From Erinaceus europaeus (Eukaryota > Chordata > Mammalia > Eulipotyphla > Erinaceidae): a stretch of 64,000 bases of DNA. Shown here piece after piece: positions 53,140-63,164 of this stretch (the stretch's first letter is position 1; every line of letters starts with the position of its first letter). A program made the position numbers and the translations under genes. The notes beneath the pieces are model-generated. The model was not told the DNA's origin. It ran no database searches and was given only the letters and a program-made list of their open reading frames with translations. The stretch lies in NCBI RefSeq assembly GCF_950295315.1, contig NC_080171.1, positions 31,984,361 to 32,048,360 on the forward strand, given 5' to 3'.

Positions 53140-53330
53140 TAATTTTTTAAAAAGTTTTTTGTTTAATTAATAAATTAATTGGATAGAGATAGAAATTGAG
53201 AGGGAAGGAGGAGATAAAGAGGGAGAGACAGATGCCTGCAGTACTGCTTCATCTCTCTCTGAAGCTTCACCATCCCCCACCCCACCCCATCCCATCCCAC
53301 CACCTCCGACTCAGCAGGTGAGGACTAGGA
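53140..53330 (-). mobile_element. SINE-B, head missing
   Basis: GGATAGAGATAGAAATTGAGAGG to GTGAGGACTAGGA, where a T run begins. It contains an expanded CCCCA/CCCAT run. Confidence 0.78.
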
Positions 53331-53985
53331 TTTTTTTTTTCAAGGATTGCTCTTATTTAATATCTAAGTTTACAGATTTCATTTTAGAAAACCTTAGACT
53401 TATGTTTTAATTTAAAATGACTTTCTTAAGTTATAAATGTTGACTATATTAATATTCAAAGAGTAACTTAAATACTGCTCATTAGTTCAGAGCTTCTTAA
53501 AATACCATCTAAGACACTTATCCTGATCAATGATCTTTGCAGCGCTGTGGTTTTAGAAAATGTAATATCACTTTAAGTAAATTTCTTCCCAGAACCTTCC
53601 CTGCTCATCAGGGAATAATGATCAGTTATATCCTGTAAACCATTCTGAGGTTATTTGTTTTTGTTTAGGATCTTATTTTTGAGTACTCCATCAGAAAGTC
53701 TTTTGGATCAAAGTTTTAAGGATGGAATAGTCACCTATGACTTTACTACAGTTACATTAACTGTTGATAAAGAGAAACTAAATTATGGACACCATATTTA
53801 CTTTTTAAATTGCAAAGCAGTAATAACTATCAAAAATTCAGGCAAAAACAAAAGCACAGAGAATATAAAAAGTGAAACTGACGTAAAACTCATATGCCAG
53901 ATATAACCACTGTAACCTTTGTAGCCCTTTTCACTGCAGGCACACACATAAATGTAATGTTTTAAATATTTCCTCACACTATTAT
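53331..53985 (-). pseudogene. Possible 3'-UTR retrocopy (processed pseudogene)
   Basis: The left end is an 11-bp T run. Read on the reverse strand the sequence ends ATTAAATAAGAGCAATCCTTG plus A(11): a polyadenylation-type signal (ATTAAA/AATAAG) about 15 nt before an A-tail. The ~650 bp are AT-rich, non-repetitive in this window, and lack a long frame on the reverse strand, as expected of a copied 3' UTR. I do not recognise the parent gene, and the right boundary is uncertain. An 83-codon frame on the + strand is probably chance. Confidence 0.42.
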
Positions 53986-53989
53986 TTTC

Positions 53990-54190
53990 CTTATTTTAAT
54001 TTTTTTATTTATAAAATGGAGATATTGACAAGACCATAGAATAAGAGGGGTATAATTCTACACAATTCCTTGAAAGCTCTCCTATTATTCATCCTTGAAA
54101 GCACTCCTAGTCTTCATCCCTCTGGGAGTATGGACAGAGCCACACCCATGATCCTGGGTCCACACTGTTTATTCTATTATGGAGCTTGCT
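53990..54190 (-). mobile_element. L1-B 3' end with local duplication
   Basis: ATAAGAGGGGTATAATTCTACAC leads in. A ~26-bp unit (CCTTGAAAGCTCTCCTATTATTCAT type) is then repeated at 54068-54093 and 54094-54119. Confidence 0.75.
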
Positions 54191-54192
54191 TC

Positions 54193-54194
<2 letters not shown>

Positions 54195-54223
<29 letters not shown>

Positions 54224-54255
54224 TATACATATATATATGTATATATATATATGTG
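54195..54255. repeat. (AT)n/(ATAC)n microsatellite
   Basis: About 60 bp of alternating AT with ATAC and ATGT interruptions. Confidence 0.95.
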
Positions 54256-54470
54256 ATTTTTTTAATGATTTAATAATGATTGACAAAATTGTGGGATATG
54301 AGGGGTACGATTCTATACAATTTCCACCACCAGAGTTCCACATCTCATCCCCTTCATAGGAAGTTTCCCTATTCTTTATCCCTCTATGGGGTGCAGAAGA
54401 TGAGAGCTCTGGCTTCTGTAACTGCTTCTCTGCTGGACATAGGCATTGACAGGTTGATCCACACCCCAGG
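54256..54470 (-). mobile_element. L1-B/C 3' end
   Basis: T-rich start, GATATGAGGGGTACGATTCTATAC, to GACAGGTTGATCCACACCCC. Confidence 0.78.
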
Positions 54471-54780
54471 ACTGGGGGTTTGAACCATCTATTATCACCG
54501 GAGTCATCTGATCACAGTTGATTGACCCAATTTCCTGACTATGGTTGCTAATATTATTTCTCCTATTTTTCAAATCTATATAATTCCACATTGAAAAAAG
54601 TCCTTGCTTTGTTCTTTGTTCACATTGAAAAGTTAGATAATAAAGAAATTGCTGGGCCACAGGCTAGTCTCTATGTCATATTTATTTTATTTTTGATGAG
54701 AAAGATATAGAGATAAGATAGATAGATAGGGAGAGAGAGGGAGAGGGAGAAGGAGAAGGAAAGAGACAGAGATACCAGAA

Positions 54781-54998
54781 TGGGGCCAATCGGTGGTACA
54801 CCCGGTTAAGTCTATGTGTTACCATGCGCAAGGACCCAGGTTCAAGCCCCAGTTCCCACCTGTAGGAAGAAAGCTTCATGAATGGTGAAGCAGTGCTGCA
54901 GGTGTCTCTCTTTCCTTCTCCATCCCCCTTTCCCCTTTCAGTTCCTCTGTCCTATTAAATTAAATAAATAAATGAAGTTAAAAATATTTTAAAAGGTG
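54781..54998 (+). mobile_element. SINE-B inside SINE-C
   Basis: GGGCCAATCGGTGGTACACCC head, GGTTCAAGCCCC box B, tail TTAAATTAAATAAATAAATG. Confidence 0.86.
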
Positions 54999-55134
54999 AG
55001 AGGGAGAGAGAGAAGAGAGGTAAACAGAGAGGAGAGAGACACACACCAGAGAAAACACTAATCAGCTCTTACTTATGGTGATTCTGGGGATTGAACCTGG
55101 GACCCCAGAGCCTCAGGAATGAAAATCTTTTGCA

Positions 55135-55495
55135 ATTTAATTTTTAAATGAATTATTTATTTATTTACTTATTTTTGCCTCTAGGGCTATTGCTGGGGCT
55201 TGGTGCCTGCGTTACGAATCCACTGCTCTGGGGGACTATTTTCTCCCCTTTGTTGCCCTTGTTGTTGTTATTATTATTATTTGCTGTTATTGTTGTTGGA
55301 TAGGACAGAGAGAAATGGAGAGAGGAGGGGAAGACAGAGAGGGGAGAGAAAGACAGACACCTGCAGACCTGCTTCACCACTTTGTGAAGTGACTCCCCTG
55401 CAGGTGGGGAGCCGGGGCTTGAACTGGGATCCTTGAGCCGATCCTTGTGCTTCGCGCTATGTGCGCTTAACCCACTGTGCTACCGCCCAGCCCCC
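55135..55495 (-). mobile_element. SINE-A-long inside SINE-C
   Basis: TGAAAATCTTTTGCA (55120-55134) and TGAAAGTCTTTTGCA (55496-55510) are a 15-bp duplication with one mismatch; they also complete the SINE-C sequence on both sides. Confidence 0.92.
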
Positions 55496-55535
55496 TGAAA
55501 GTCTTTTGCATAACCACTATACTATCTCTCCAGCT

Positions 55536-55623
55536 CTCAGGTGTCTCTCTTTCTCTCTCCCCAGCTCCTCTTTTCCTCTTGATTTCTCTTTCTAATTAAA
55601 TAAAAATAAAATAAAATAAAAAC
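55536..55623 (+). mobile_element. SINE-B body and tail
   Basis: CAGGTGTCTCTCTTTCTCTC to (AAAAT)n; the head is missing. Confidence 0.68.
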
Positions 55624-56263
55624 AAAGGTACAGTGTTAATAGGTTGGTAGGAGAAGGAAGGAAGGAACTGATCAGAAACTGCATGGTATATTTTGTAGGA
55701 CAACAAAGAGGCCAGTTAATTTAGAGTAAATAATTTATTTAGGCCACAGATGGCAAGGACCTTGCAGGCATGCAGTAAATACTCCCTCTGCTTCTAGGCA
55801 GACACACTTAATCCATTGCCGTGTGGCAGACATAGCCAATCCATCATGGCACTCATTCTTGCTGAGCTGTTACCTAGTCTAGGAACTTCCTCACAGCCCC
55901 TTGAAACTGACTGATGCGTGCACACGAAATGAAACTTCCCAGTCACCCACGGAGGCAGAGAGAACTTAGAGAGTTAAGTTGAGGTTAGGCAGAGATGGTA
56001 TAAGAAAACCAGAGAATTCCAAGCAAAGAGGCTAGGGAAACATATTTTGTTTCAGACTTACAAGCCTCTACTGAACAATAGCAATTTATCTTGATTTCTG
56101 GATGCTATGATTTGTTTCCATGCCTTCATTCTATGTTATCTTATCTTTATTTATTTCTAGAGATATAATTTAATCTTCAGAGGTCTCCCTTATTATTATC
56201 CTCCACGAATGTCATATATTGAAAGCCCCATTTGTGGAAAAGTCTACCAGTTAAATTGTATTT
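55624..56263. other. Unassigned intronic DNA
   Basis: No element recognised. Confidence 0.4.
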
Positions 56264-56418
56264 GTTGGGAAGAAATAGTGTAATGGTTATGCAAAAAGAT
56301 GTTCATATTTGAGGGTCCAAGGTCCCAGATAGAATTTCCTGCACTGACATAAGCCAGAGCTGAAGAGTACTCTAATAAGAAGGAGGAGGAGGAGGAGGAA
56401 AAAATAAATAAAGAAAGC
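56264..56418 (+). mobile_element. SINE-C with (GGA)n
   Basis: AAATAGTGTAATGGTTATGC box A region; the tail carries AGGAGGAGGAGGAGGAGG. Confidence 0.8.
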
Positions 56419-56424
56419 TGTGTA

Positions 56425-56600
56425 TAAAGTGGATAGATAGTTGTAGAGATGATGTTTGGCCTATGTCTACAACCTTAGGAGAGCTGTGGTGGATTGCAGT
56501 GGGGAGAGTGAACATTCAGAACTCTGGTGGTGGGAATGGTGTGGACTCAAACCCCTGTTGACATGTAATTCTATAATATAAAAATAAATAAATAAATAAT
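56425..56600 (+). mobile_element. L1-C 3' end
   Basis: GAACTCTGGTGGTGGGAATGGTGTGG and ACCCCTGTTGACATG, ending in (AAAT)n. Confidence 0.75.
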
Positions 56601-56638
56601 TAAAGAAAGGAAGAAAGAAAGAAAGGAAGAAAGAAAGT

Positions 56639-56840
56639 GAGTGGTCCGGGAGGTGTGCAGTGGATAAAGCAGCAGACTCTCAAGCATGAGGTCCTGAGTT
56701 TAATCCCCGGCAGCACATGTACCGGACTGATGTCTGGCTTTTTCTCTCTCCTCCTATGTTTCTCATAAATAAACAAACAAACAAACAAATAAATAAATAA
56801 ATAAATAAAATATTTTAAAAGAAGAAAGAAGGAAGGAAAG
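56639..56840 (+). mobile_element. SINE-D, best copy in window
   Basis: GTGGTCCGGGAGGTGTGCAGTGGATAAAGC head, GAGTTTAATCCCCGGC box B region, ACTGATGTCTGGC, and (AAAC)n(AAAT)n tail. Confidence 0.88.
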
Positions 56841-56853
56841 AAAGAAAAGCAAC

Positions 56854-57151
56854 GGCAGGGAGTTGGGCGGTGGCGCAGCGGGTTAAGCGCACGTGGCGCA
56901 AAGCGCAAAGAGCAAGGACTGGTAGATGGATCCCGGTTCCATCCCCCGGTTCCCCACCTGCAGGTGAATCGCTTCACTGGCGGTGAAGCAGGTCTGCAGG
57001 TGTCTGTCTTTCTCTCCCTCTCTCTGTCTTCCCCTCCTCTCTCCATTTCTCTCTGTCCTTTCCAACAACGACATCAGTAACAACAATAAGAACCACAACA
57101 ATAAAACAACAAGGGCAACAAAAGGGAATAAATAAATAAATATTTAATAAA
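56854..57151 (+). mobile_element. SINE-A
   Basis: Head GTTGGGCGGTGGCGCAGCGGG; box B changed to GGTTCCATCCCC. AAAGAAAAGCAAC is duplicated at 56841-56853 and 57152-57164. Confidence 0.93.
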
Positions 57152-57164
57152 AAAGAAAAGCAAC

Positions 57165-57369
57165 TGCATTTATGAATGAAGAACAAGAAAGCATTTAGGG
57201 AGTATTTGTTGCATAACGGGCAGTTTTTAAGTGCCATGTGTTTATCAGCCTTTTATTAGCTTTGAAAAGTCCTTAATCTTATGAAGTCACTTTAAGTAAT
57301 TTTGTTTTCTCCAGGGTTTCACATCTCTGAGATGACTTTATAAGATAAAAAAAATTTAGCTATGGTAGG
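57165..57369. other. Unassigned intronic DNA
   Basis: I recognise no element between the SINE-A and the next SINE. Confidence 0.4.
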
Positions 57370-57502
57370 GGGTGATGGTGGAGGAGGAGTTCACAGTGCC
57401 AGAACTTCTCTTAATGCTTAATGGAGTTGGAACTAGGTTCAAAACCTGGGTCACGATCCTGGCCAAGCATTCTTCTATCCAAGTGAGCTATTCCACTTGC
57501 CT
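57370..57502 (-). mobile_element. SINE-E-like, diverged
   Basis: GAACTAGGTTCAAAACCTGGG and TCCAAGTGAGCTATTCCACTTGCC. Confidence 0.5.
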
Positions 57503-57627
57503 TACTGTTTCATGTTGCAGATGTGGAACTGAGAAGTTAATAAATGATGTAATCGATATATTTTTACTGTACTACTACAAATGTGCCAAAAAAAAAGAGT
57601 TCAATTTCTGATGATGATATGATAGCC

Positions 57628-57795
57628 AAAAGTAGGATGGTGGTTGACAGGGCCCAGGAGGAAGAAGATCCTGGAGACTTGCTGAGTTGATAAAATTTTT
57701 CAACATTAATATATTTAAATGCCATTGACCTATAGATAGAAACATGATTAATATGTAAAATTTTATGTTATCTGTATTTTATCACAATTTAAAAG
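57628..57795 (+). mobile_element. Ancient L1M 3' end
   Basis: AGGATGGTGGTTGACAGGGCCC, AAATGCCATTGACC, and AAAATTTTATGTTATCTGTATTTTATCACAATTT follow the L1M terminus. Confidence 0.75.
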
Positions 57796-58029
57796 TGTGT
57801 GCATGGGAGGAGATAGTGATAAACAGGATTCCCAAGGTGAGGTTATACAGTTTTTACTAGGAACAAGGAGACTTCCTTTTGGAAACATTTTCTACTTGTG
57901 CAAAATGGTCAAGGGGAAATATAGTTTCCTTTGAGTCTTTATGATGTTGAATGAACTAGTTAAAAAAGGAAGCCCCCCTACCCGGTCCCACCAAAACACA
58001 CACACACACACATACACACACACACCTTT

Positions 58030-58305
58030 TCTTCTTTATTTCCACCAGTGTTATCACTGCGACTTGGTGCCTCTGTGATTCCACATTCCTGGTGTCCATT
58101 TTTTTCCCTTTTTGATAGAGAATGAGAGACAGACAGAGAGAGAGAGAGACAGAGAGAGACAGAGGGAGAGGGAGTGGACGGAATAGGCACAGCATCACTT
58201 GATTTTCTTGGAACTTTCCTCCTATAGGTGGGGCCTAGGGTTTTGAACCCAAGTCCTCAAGCATCTTAACATGCACACTCCCACAGGTGAGCTGTCACTT
58301 GCTGC
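58030..58305 (-). mobile_element. SINE-B-long with flanking (AC)n
   Basis: CCACCAGTGTTATCACTGCG to GTGAGCTGTCACTTGCTGCC. An (AC)n run (57999-58026) lies on its tail side. Confidence 0.82.
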
Positions 58306-58479
58306 CTTTCTTATTTTGTAAGATTTCAGGTATCTGACATCCCAGATTGGAAACTACTGATTTAGCTCCTCTGTTATTCAGTTCCTGCAGAAAGTAGGAA
58401 ATTGTTCAAAAGGAAAAGACTACATTTTAGAATACACTGAGCCATTAGAAGTCACAAAGCCAAGGCTAAGACTGTGTCC

Positions 58480-58605
58480 TGCAACCCCATGGCATGCTGG
58501 CTCTGCCATTTCTTCTCTATGTGGTCTTAGGCAGTCCTTTGGCATCCAGAGTTCCAGATTTCTCATCTGTAAATGGGGCAATGGCAAGAACCCATGGGAC
58601 TCTTG
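58480..58605 (+). mobile_element. MIR
   Basis: GGCTCTGCCATTTCTTCTCTATGTGG and TTTCTCATCTGTAAATGGGGC. Confidence 0.78.
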
Positions 58606-59302
58606 GAATAGTCATCTGTCATATAGTATATACTCAGCAATACTGCTTTCTTTTTTTTTTTTCTTTTTTTTTTTCTTCTTCTCCTCCTCCCTCCCCCCAT
58701 CCTCTTCTGGCAGGAGCAAAGTCAGGCCTGCTGTATGACACAGCCCCAGCAGGCTAGGGCTAACTGCAAAGCAGGGAGTCCTAAGACTAAATTGAAGCTA
58801 CTTTTTCTTACACTGATAATTTAAAGACCTATTGGCTATATTGGATATGCACAAATAATACCAGGGGACAATAAACGGAGATACCTGGGAGAAGTACTTT
58901 GTGACAACAATTATGGCAGTGAGTGTGATAAGATTAAAAATGGCCTAGGAGCAGAAGCTGCTGTACCCACTGAGAGGATTTCAGCAAAAGAGCTACTTGT
59001 CACCATTACAGCTCCTCTACTAGCTGGATTCAGATCAAATGCCAGAACTATGGGTGGCTTGTAGCATGAGTGGCAGACTGTGATCTCCATCTAAATATAA
59101 AGAGGCCCTATTGCTTACCCTCACCCACAAACACCCTGCTTCCACTTACAGGCATCCATGATGAGTATTAGGTTGTGTAGTTAAATAACTAATGTTAGGA
59201 TATATTGGTAGAAGTAAGTAAACTTTCATTAGCTAAAAGTTAGTGAACTTTCATATATGTAAAGGTTAACCAGAAGAGAGCCCCCATGGGGTGTGCTGAC
59301 TT
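58606..59302. other. Unassigned intronic DNA
   Basis: It holds a T/C-rich run (58647-58700) and otherwise nothing recognised. Confidence 0.4.
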
Positions 59303-59313
59303 TACAGCAGAAG

Positions 59314-59653
59314 GTTTTCTTTTTTTTTTTTTTCCTCCAGGGCTATTGCTAGGGCTCAGTGCCTGCACCATGAATCCACTGCTCCTGGAGGCCATTTTTT
59401 TTCCCTTTTGTTGCCCTTTTTGCTTTAGCCTTGCTGTGGTTATCGTTATTGTTGTTGATGTCATTGTTGGATAGGACAGAAAGAAATGGAGAGAGGAGGA
59501 GAGAAAGATGGACACCTGCAGACCTGCTTCACCACCTGTGAAGCGACTCCCTTGCAGCTGGGGAGCCAGGGGCTGGAACTGGGATCCTTCTGTTGGTCCT
59601 TGTGCTTTGCGCCATGTGCACTCAACGTGCTGTGCTACTACTGCCCAACTCCC
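59314..59653 (-). mobile_element. SINE-A-long
   Basis: The extra domain (CTCCAGGGCTATTGCTAGGG) plus complete body and head. A perfect 11-bp duplication TACAGCAGAAG lies at 59303-59313 and 59654-59664. Confidence 0.95.
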
Positions 59654-59739
59654 TACAGCAGAAGATTTCTTTAGGTGGACAGCCTACTAGGATCTAGTTA
59701 GACCCATCCAAGAATGGTTAAGAAGAAAAGCTATTCGAC

Positions 59740-60180
59740 TTAGTTCCAGAGAAAAATGTTTATTCATACAGAAGGTCAGAACAGGGAGATGGTCAAAACA
59801 CAGATGGTCATTTCAGGGGAACTTTCAAAGGGAAATTTAGACTACTCCAGACCCAGGAAACTTTCAGGGGTAGATTTAGGCTACCCCAGACCCAGGAAAC
59901 TTTCAAGGGGAGATCAGGATGCCCCAGACCTAGGGAACTTTCTAAGGAAAACATAACCTATAATAATAATAATGTTGTTTAAGGTAATTCCTGATGTAAA
60001 TGAAAACAATTATACATGATGTCATCTGTATCCTTGATGTTAATGAAAATAATCTTACATAATGTCAACTATATCCAGGCAAAAAGTGTTTAAATAAAAA
60101 AACCTCTGCAGGCAGAGGGCAGAGACGCCTCTCTCCTGCACTTGAAGCAGCTGATGTGTCTCTCCTTCTTCATCGCTGAC
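59740..60180 (+). mobile_element. Possible LTR-like repeat
   Basis: GTGTTTAAATAAAAAAACCTC followed by a GC-richer CAGGCAGAGGGCAGAG block has the look of an LTR core with TATA or polyadenylation signal. The ends and duplication are not identifiable, so this is weak. Confidence 0.3.
59808..59945. repeat. 38-39 bp minisatellite, about 3.5 copies
   Basis: CCAGACCCAGGAAACTTTCA recurs at about 59847 and 59886 and, diverged, at 59924. One forward frame is open across it and reads a 13-residue repeat (RPRKLSGVDLGYPRPRKLS). It has no other sign of coding. Confidence 0.88.
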
Positions 60181-60219
60181 TTTCCCTTTCCTTCAGGGAC
60201 TCTTTAATTAACTTCTGCC

Positions 60220-60345
60220 AGGGCGGGCTCCAGGCTCCAGGCACTCCTCCTAGCTCTGGCTTATCATGGTGTAGGGGTGTGGACCTGGGACTTTGGAGCC
60301 TCAGGCATGAAAGTCTTTGTATAACCACTATGCTATCTCCCCTGC
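60220..60345 (-). mobile_element. SINE-C
   Basis: TAGCTCTGGCTTATCATGGTG to CATAACCACTATGCTATCTCCCC. Confidence 0.85.
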
Positions 60346-60820
60346 TTCCCTCCCTTCCTCCCTGACCTCCCAATCGATATCCCATGGGAATCTCTTACTG
60401 CCCTTAAAAGCTTGGTTGGTGATGTGGCTTTCCCTGACATTTCCGAAGTAACTTCAGGGACATCATAGAGATTTCAAAAGCTGCTTGTACATGAGGTGGA
60501 GCAAGCAGCCTCTGGGGCCAGCAGGGCACCAGCTTAAAAAACCTGTCGCCCCCACACTTCCAAGTCACTCAGGCTTGTCGACTTCTTTGTTCTGTACTGG
60601 AGCTGGCTTTTCTTTCTGATGATCTCAGGTCTATCAAAAGTAGGTATTTCAAGTCATGTGTTCCTCCTGCAGTAAAGGAAGAATTAGCCTCAGCATGTGG
60701 CCAGGTGAGGGCTGGCCCAGTAACTGGGAAGGAGGGGCCTGGCAAAGGACTAGGCAGCTGCTCTGAGCTCATGGATGCCACTGTTCTAAAATTTTTATGC
60801 TACTGCTTGGAACTCAAAAG
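60346..60820. other. Unassigned intronic DNA
   Basis: No element recognised. Confidence 0.4.
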
Positions 60821-60835
60821 AATCACCTAGATTCT

Positions 60836-61004
60836 GGGACCAGGCAGTGGTGCACCCAGTTGAGCGCAGATGTTATCATCCATAAGGACCCGGGTTCAAG
60901 TTTCTGGTCCCCACCTGCAGGGGGGAAGCTTCACTAGCAGTGAATCAGTGTAATAGTTATCTATCTCTTTCTTCCCTCTCAATCTCTCTATTCTATTAAA
61001 AAAA
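60836..61004 (+). mobile_element. SINE-B
   Basis: GGGACCAGGCAGTGGTGCACCC to ATTCTATTAAAAAA. AATCACCTAGATTCT (60821-60835) and AATCACCTTGATTCT (61005-61019) are a 15-bp duplication with one mismatch. Confidence 0.92.
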
Positions 61005-61019
61005 AATCACCTTGATTCT

Positions 61020-61339
61020 TTGGAGTCAACCAGAGTCAGTAGACCATCCCATTTAAGTGCATGTTCTTGCCCTTGTCTCTCTCTCTCTAGCAATTTTATG
61101 ACTCAACTATGACTCAGAAAACACTAACTCTGTAATTTACACCCTTGCCACATATGTTGTTATCATTGCCAGGTCATCCATGTTAATGTTTAGAGGGTGG
61201 CATCTTGAAAATATCTGTGGGACCAAGGAGGTGCTTTAGAAAAAGAATTGCAAAAATTCCTGTTATTAATAACGTGTACATCACACGGTTCAGTTAGTTG
61301 ACTCATAATCTCTGCTTTTTTCTTCTTCTCTCTCCTTAG
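61020..61339 (+). other. FRMD3: Intron end with acceptor of the 43-bp exon
   Basis: A strong pyrimidine tract (about 61314-61337) precedes TTAG. A plausible branch-point A lies in TTGACTCATAATC (61298-61310). Confidence 0.65.
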
Positions 61340-61382
61340 CACTGGCTTGAACCTAACAAGTCCATCTACAAGCAAATGAAAT
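61340..61382 (+). CDS. FRMD3: FRMD3 exon, F1-F2 linker of the FERM domain
   Basis: This is a 43-bp exon between a pyrimidine-rich acceptor (CTCTCTCCTTAG, AG at 61338-61339) and a GTAAGT donor at 61383. It is read in phase 0 from its first base, in frame with the exon at 35050. It encodes HWLEPNKSIYKQMK and then leaves one T as the first base of a split codon, so it ends in phase 1. Joined to the upstream exon it gives KQR-HWLEPNK, the standard FERM-family continuation; FRMD5 would have HWLEFTK. I recall Phe at the position that is Tyr here. The next codon must start with T (for example Ser, Cys, Phe or Tyr); its remainder lies beyond this window. The split KQR|HW and the agreement of phases make this a real exon despite its small size. 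Confidence 0.87.
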
Positions 61383-61904
61383 GTAAGTGTTAACCTGGGG
61401 ATTCAATTTTACTGAAAATGTCCAAGTGTAGAGTCTCTTTCTTGAGAGACTTCCTACTGTCAGGGGAGAGATGGATGGACACGAAGGTTGCATGGGTGGG
61501 TAGAGACATCTCTCTCCTCATAAGAGCTGTGTACCTTCTCTCTTTTCATCCCCCCCCCCACCCCAGCAGTCACTGTTCCTAAAGCGTCCTGTGTCTCTCT
61601 TCTGCTCCACAGTTTCACCCTCACATTGGATATTTGAAGGAAACATTAGGATTGGTTAAATAGTCCTTAAACATAATCACTAGAGCTCTGGTTCCTTTTG
61701 ATTGTAGGGTTGCAGGTAAATAGTTTGGAGAGGCAGGTGCAGTCATGAGGGAGGGCATGAGAGAAGCAGGTGTATTGGGAAACCAAAGCTTATTGGTAAT
61801 TTTAGTGAGAGTTGTATTACTTGTCTCTAGCTTAACATTTGCCTAAAAATGTTATCTGGGAAACATTGTTTTCAATCTCTGTTGTTTTCAGCTACTTTTT
61901 ATTT
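61383..61904. other. Unassigned intronic DNA after the donor
   Basis: It contains the GTAAGT donor and a C/A-rich run (61551-61565). No repeat family recognised. Confidence 0.45.
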
Positions 61905-62200
61905 ATTATTTTTTTTATTGCCAGAAGGGTTATTTCTGGGGCTTGCTGCCTGCACTATGAATCCACTTTTCCCAGAAACTATTTTTCCCTTTTTTTCTTA
62001 TATATTTTGTATTTTATTTGACAGGACAGAGAAATTGAAAGGGGGTGGGGAGATAGGGAGGGAGAAAGAGTCACCTGCAGACATGCTTCACTGCTTGTGA
62101 AGCTCCCCCCCCCCCCCCGTAGGTGGGGAGTCTGGGCTTGAACCTGGGTTCTTGTGCATGGCAGCATATGCCTTCAATTGGATGTGCCTCTGCCCAATCC
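61905..62200 (-). mobile_element. SINE-B-long
   Basis: GCCAGAAGGGTTATTTCTGGGG to GATGTGCCTCTGCCCAATCC, with a C run at 62106-62119. Confidence 0.84.
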
Positions 62201-62221
62201 TCATTGACTACTTAAATTAAA

Positions 62222-62655
62222 AAAAAAAGTATTTATTAGGGAAAGTGGAGAGAGACCAGAGTACTGCTCAGCTCTGGCTAACGGTTGTGTTGGGGATTGA
62301 ACCTAGGACTTCAGAGCTTCAGGCATGAAACTTTTTTTTAACTAGTGATTTAATATTGATTTACAAAATTATGAGATAACAGGAGTATAATTCCATACCT
62401 TTCCCACCACCAGAGTTCTGTGTTCCCATTCCCTCCACTGGAAGCTGCAGTAATTCTTCCAAGATCACAGATATGGATTGACTAATATTTCTACAACTAT
62501 CTGTCTATATTTATATATACTTGCCCATTTTTTTTTCTGTGGCCCCGCCTTCTTTTCCTTTCTAAGGCATACCTACACCTATTACTACTTCTGAGTGTCC
62601 TTTTTTTCCTCTTTTCTGTCCGAGTCCTGCTAACCATTAAACTATCTCCCTCTCC
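62222..62655 (-). mobile_element. SINE-C split by L1-C
   Basis: 62222-62330 holds the tail side to CAGAGCTTCAGGCATGAAAC. 62625-62655 holds the head (CTGCTAACCATTAAACTATCTCCC). Confidence 0.7.
62331..62624 (-). mobile_element. L1-C 3' end inside SINE-C
   Basis: T-rich start, GATAACAGGAGTATAATTCC, ACCACCAGAGTTCTGTG and CTACAACTATCTGTC. Confidence 0.72.
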
Positions 62656-62804
62656 CTCGTCTTTTTTTTTTTTTTTTCTCTTTAACTGATGAGATCTTGG
62701 ATAACTCAGCTTGGGAAATATATCTCTAGGATATCTGCCCATCTACTTGAGACTTGGTGAGGCTAGTGTTGATTGTCATTCTGGATGCCATCATGTTTTC
62801 TCCT

Positions 62805-62880
62805 GGTCACCAGGAGCAATGGATTGATTGACTATGGAGGCAGCAATCCCCACAATAACCTTAGTGGCAATAAAATAATA
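62805..62880 (+). mobile_element. SINE extra-domain fragment
   Basis: CACCAGGAGCAATGGATTGATTG and CAGCAATCCCCACAATAACC. Only the 3' domain is present. Confidence 0.55.
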
Positions 62881-63164
62881 AGAATAAAAATTTAAAAAGA
62901 GTTTTGTCTCTACAATAACTAAACTTGAACAACCAAGTGAAAATTTGAAGTGTTTTATAAAAAAGTTTACAGTGACATCTGATTACTGCCCAATTTTTAT
63001 TTTTTATCTAATGATAAATGGAACTTGAATCAAGAAAAAAAAATGTGTGGGACCCAATTTCTAATTCAGACAGGGTGTTTCTTGGATTAGTAAACAAAAA
63101 CTTGCATAATGTTCTCAAGATTGTAAATCTAGTTTATTGCTGTCTTATCATCATCATTGTTATT

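Larger units (their letters stand above)
54672..55538 (-). mobile_element. SINE-C interrupted by two younger SINEs
   Basis: SINE-C pieces flank the insertions: a GATA/GAGA-rich tail (54672-54780), CTAATCAGCTCTTACTTATGG...CTGGGACCCCAGAGCCTCAG (55010-55134), and CATAACCACTATACTATCTCTCC (55511-55538). Confidence 0.72.

Noticed and set aside
53655..53906. An 83-codon + strand frame preceded by TTGTTTTTGTTTAG, resembling a 3' splice acceptor, as a possible extra exon.
   Set aside because: It is AT-rich and low in codon bias, lies within a likely reverse-strand 3'-UTR retrocopy, and would not fit between the two FRMD3 exons that already join in frame.
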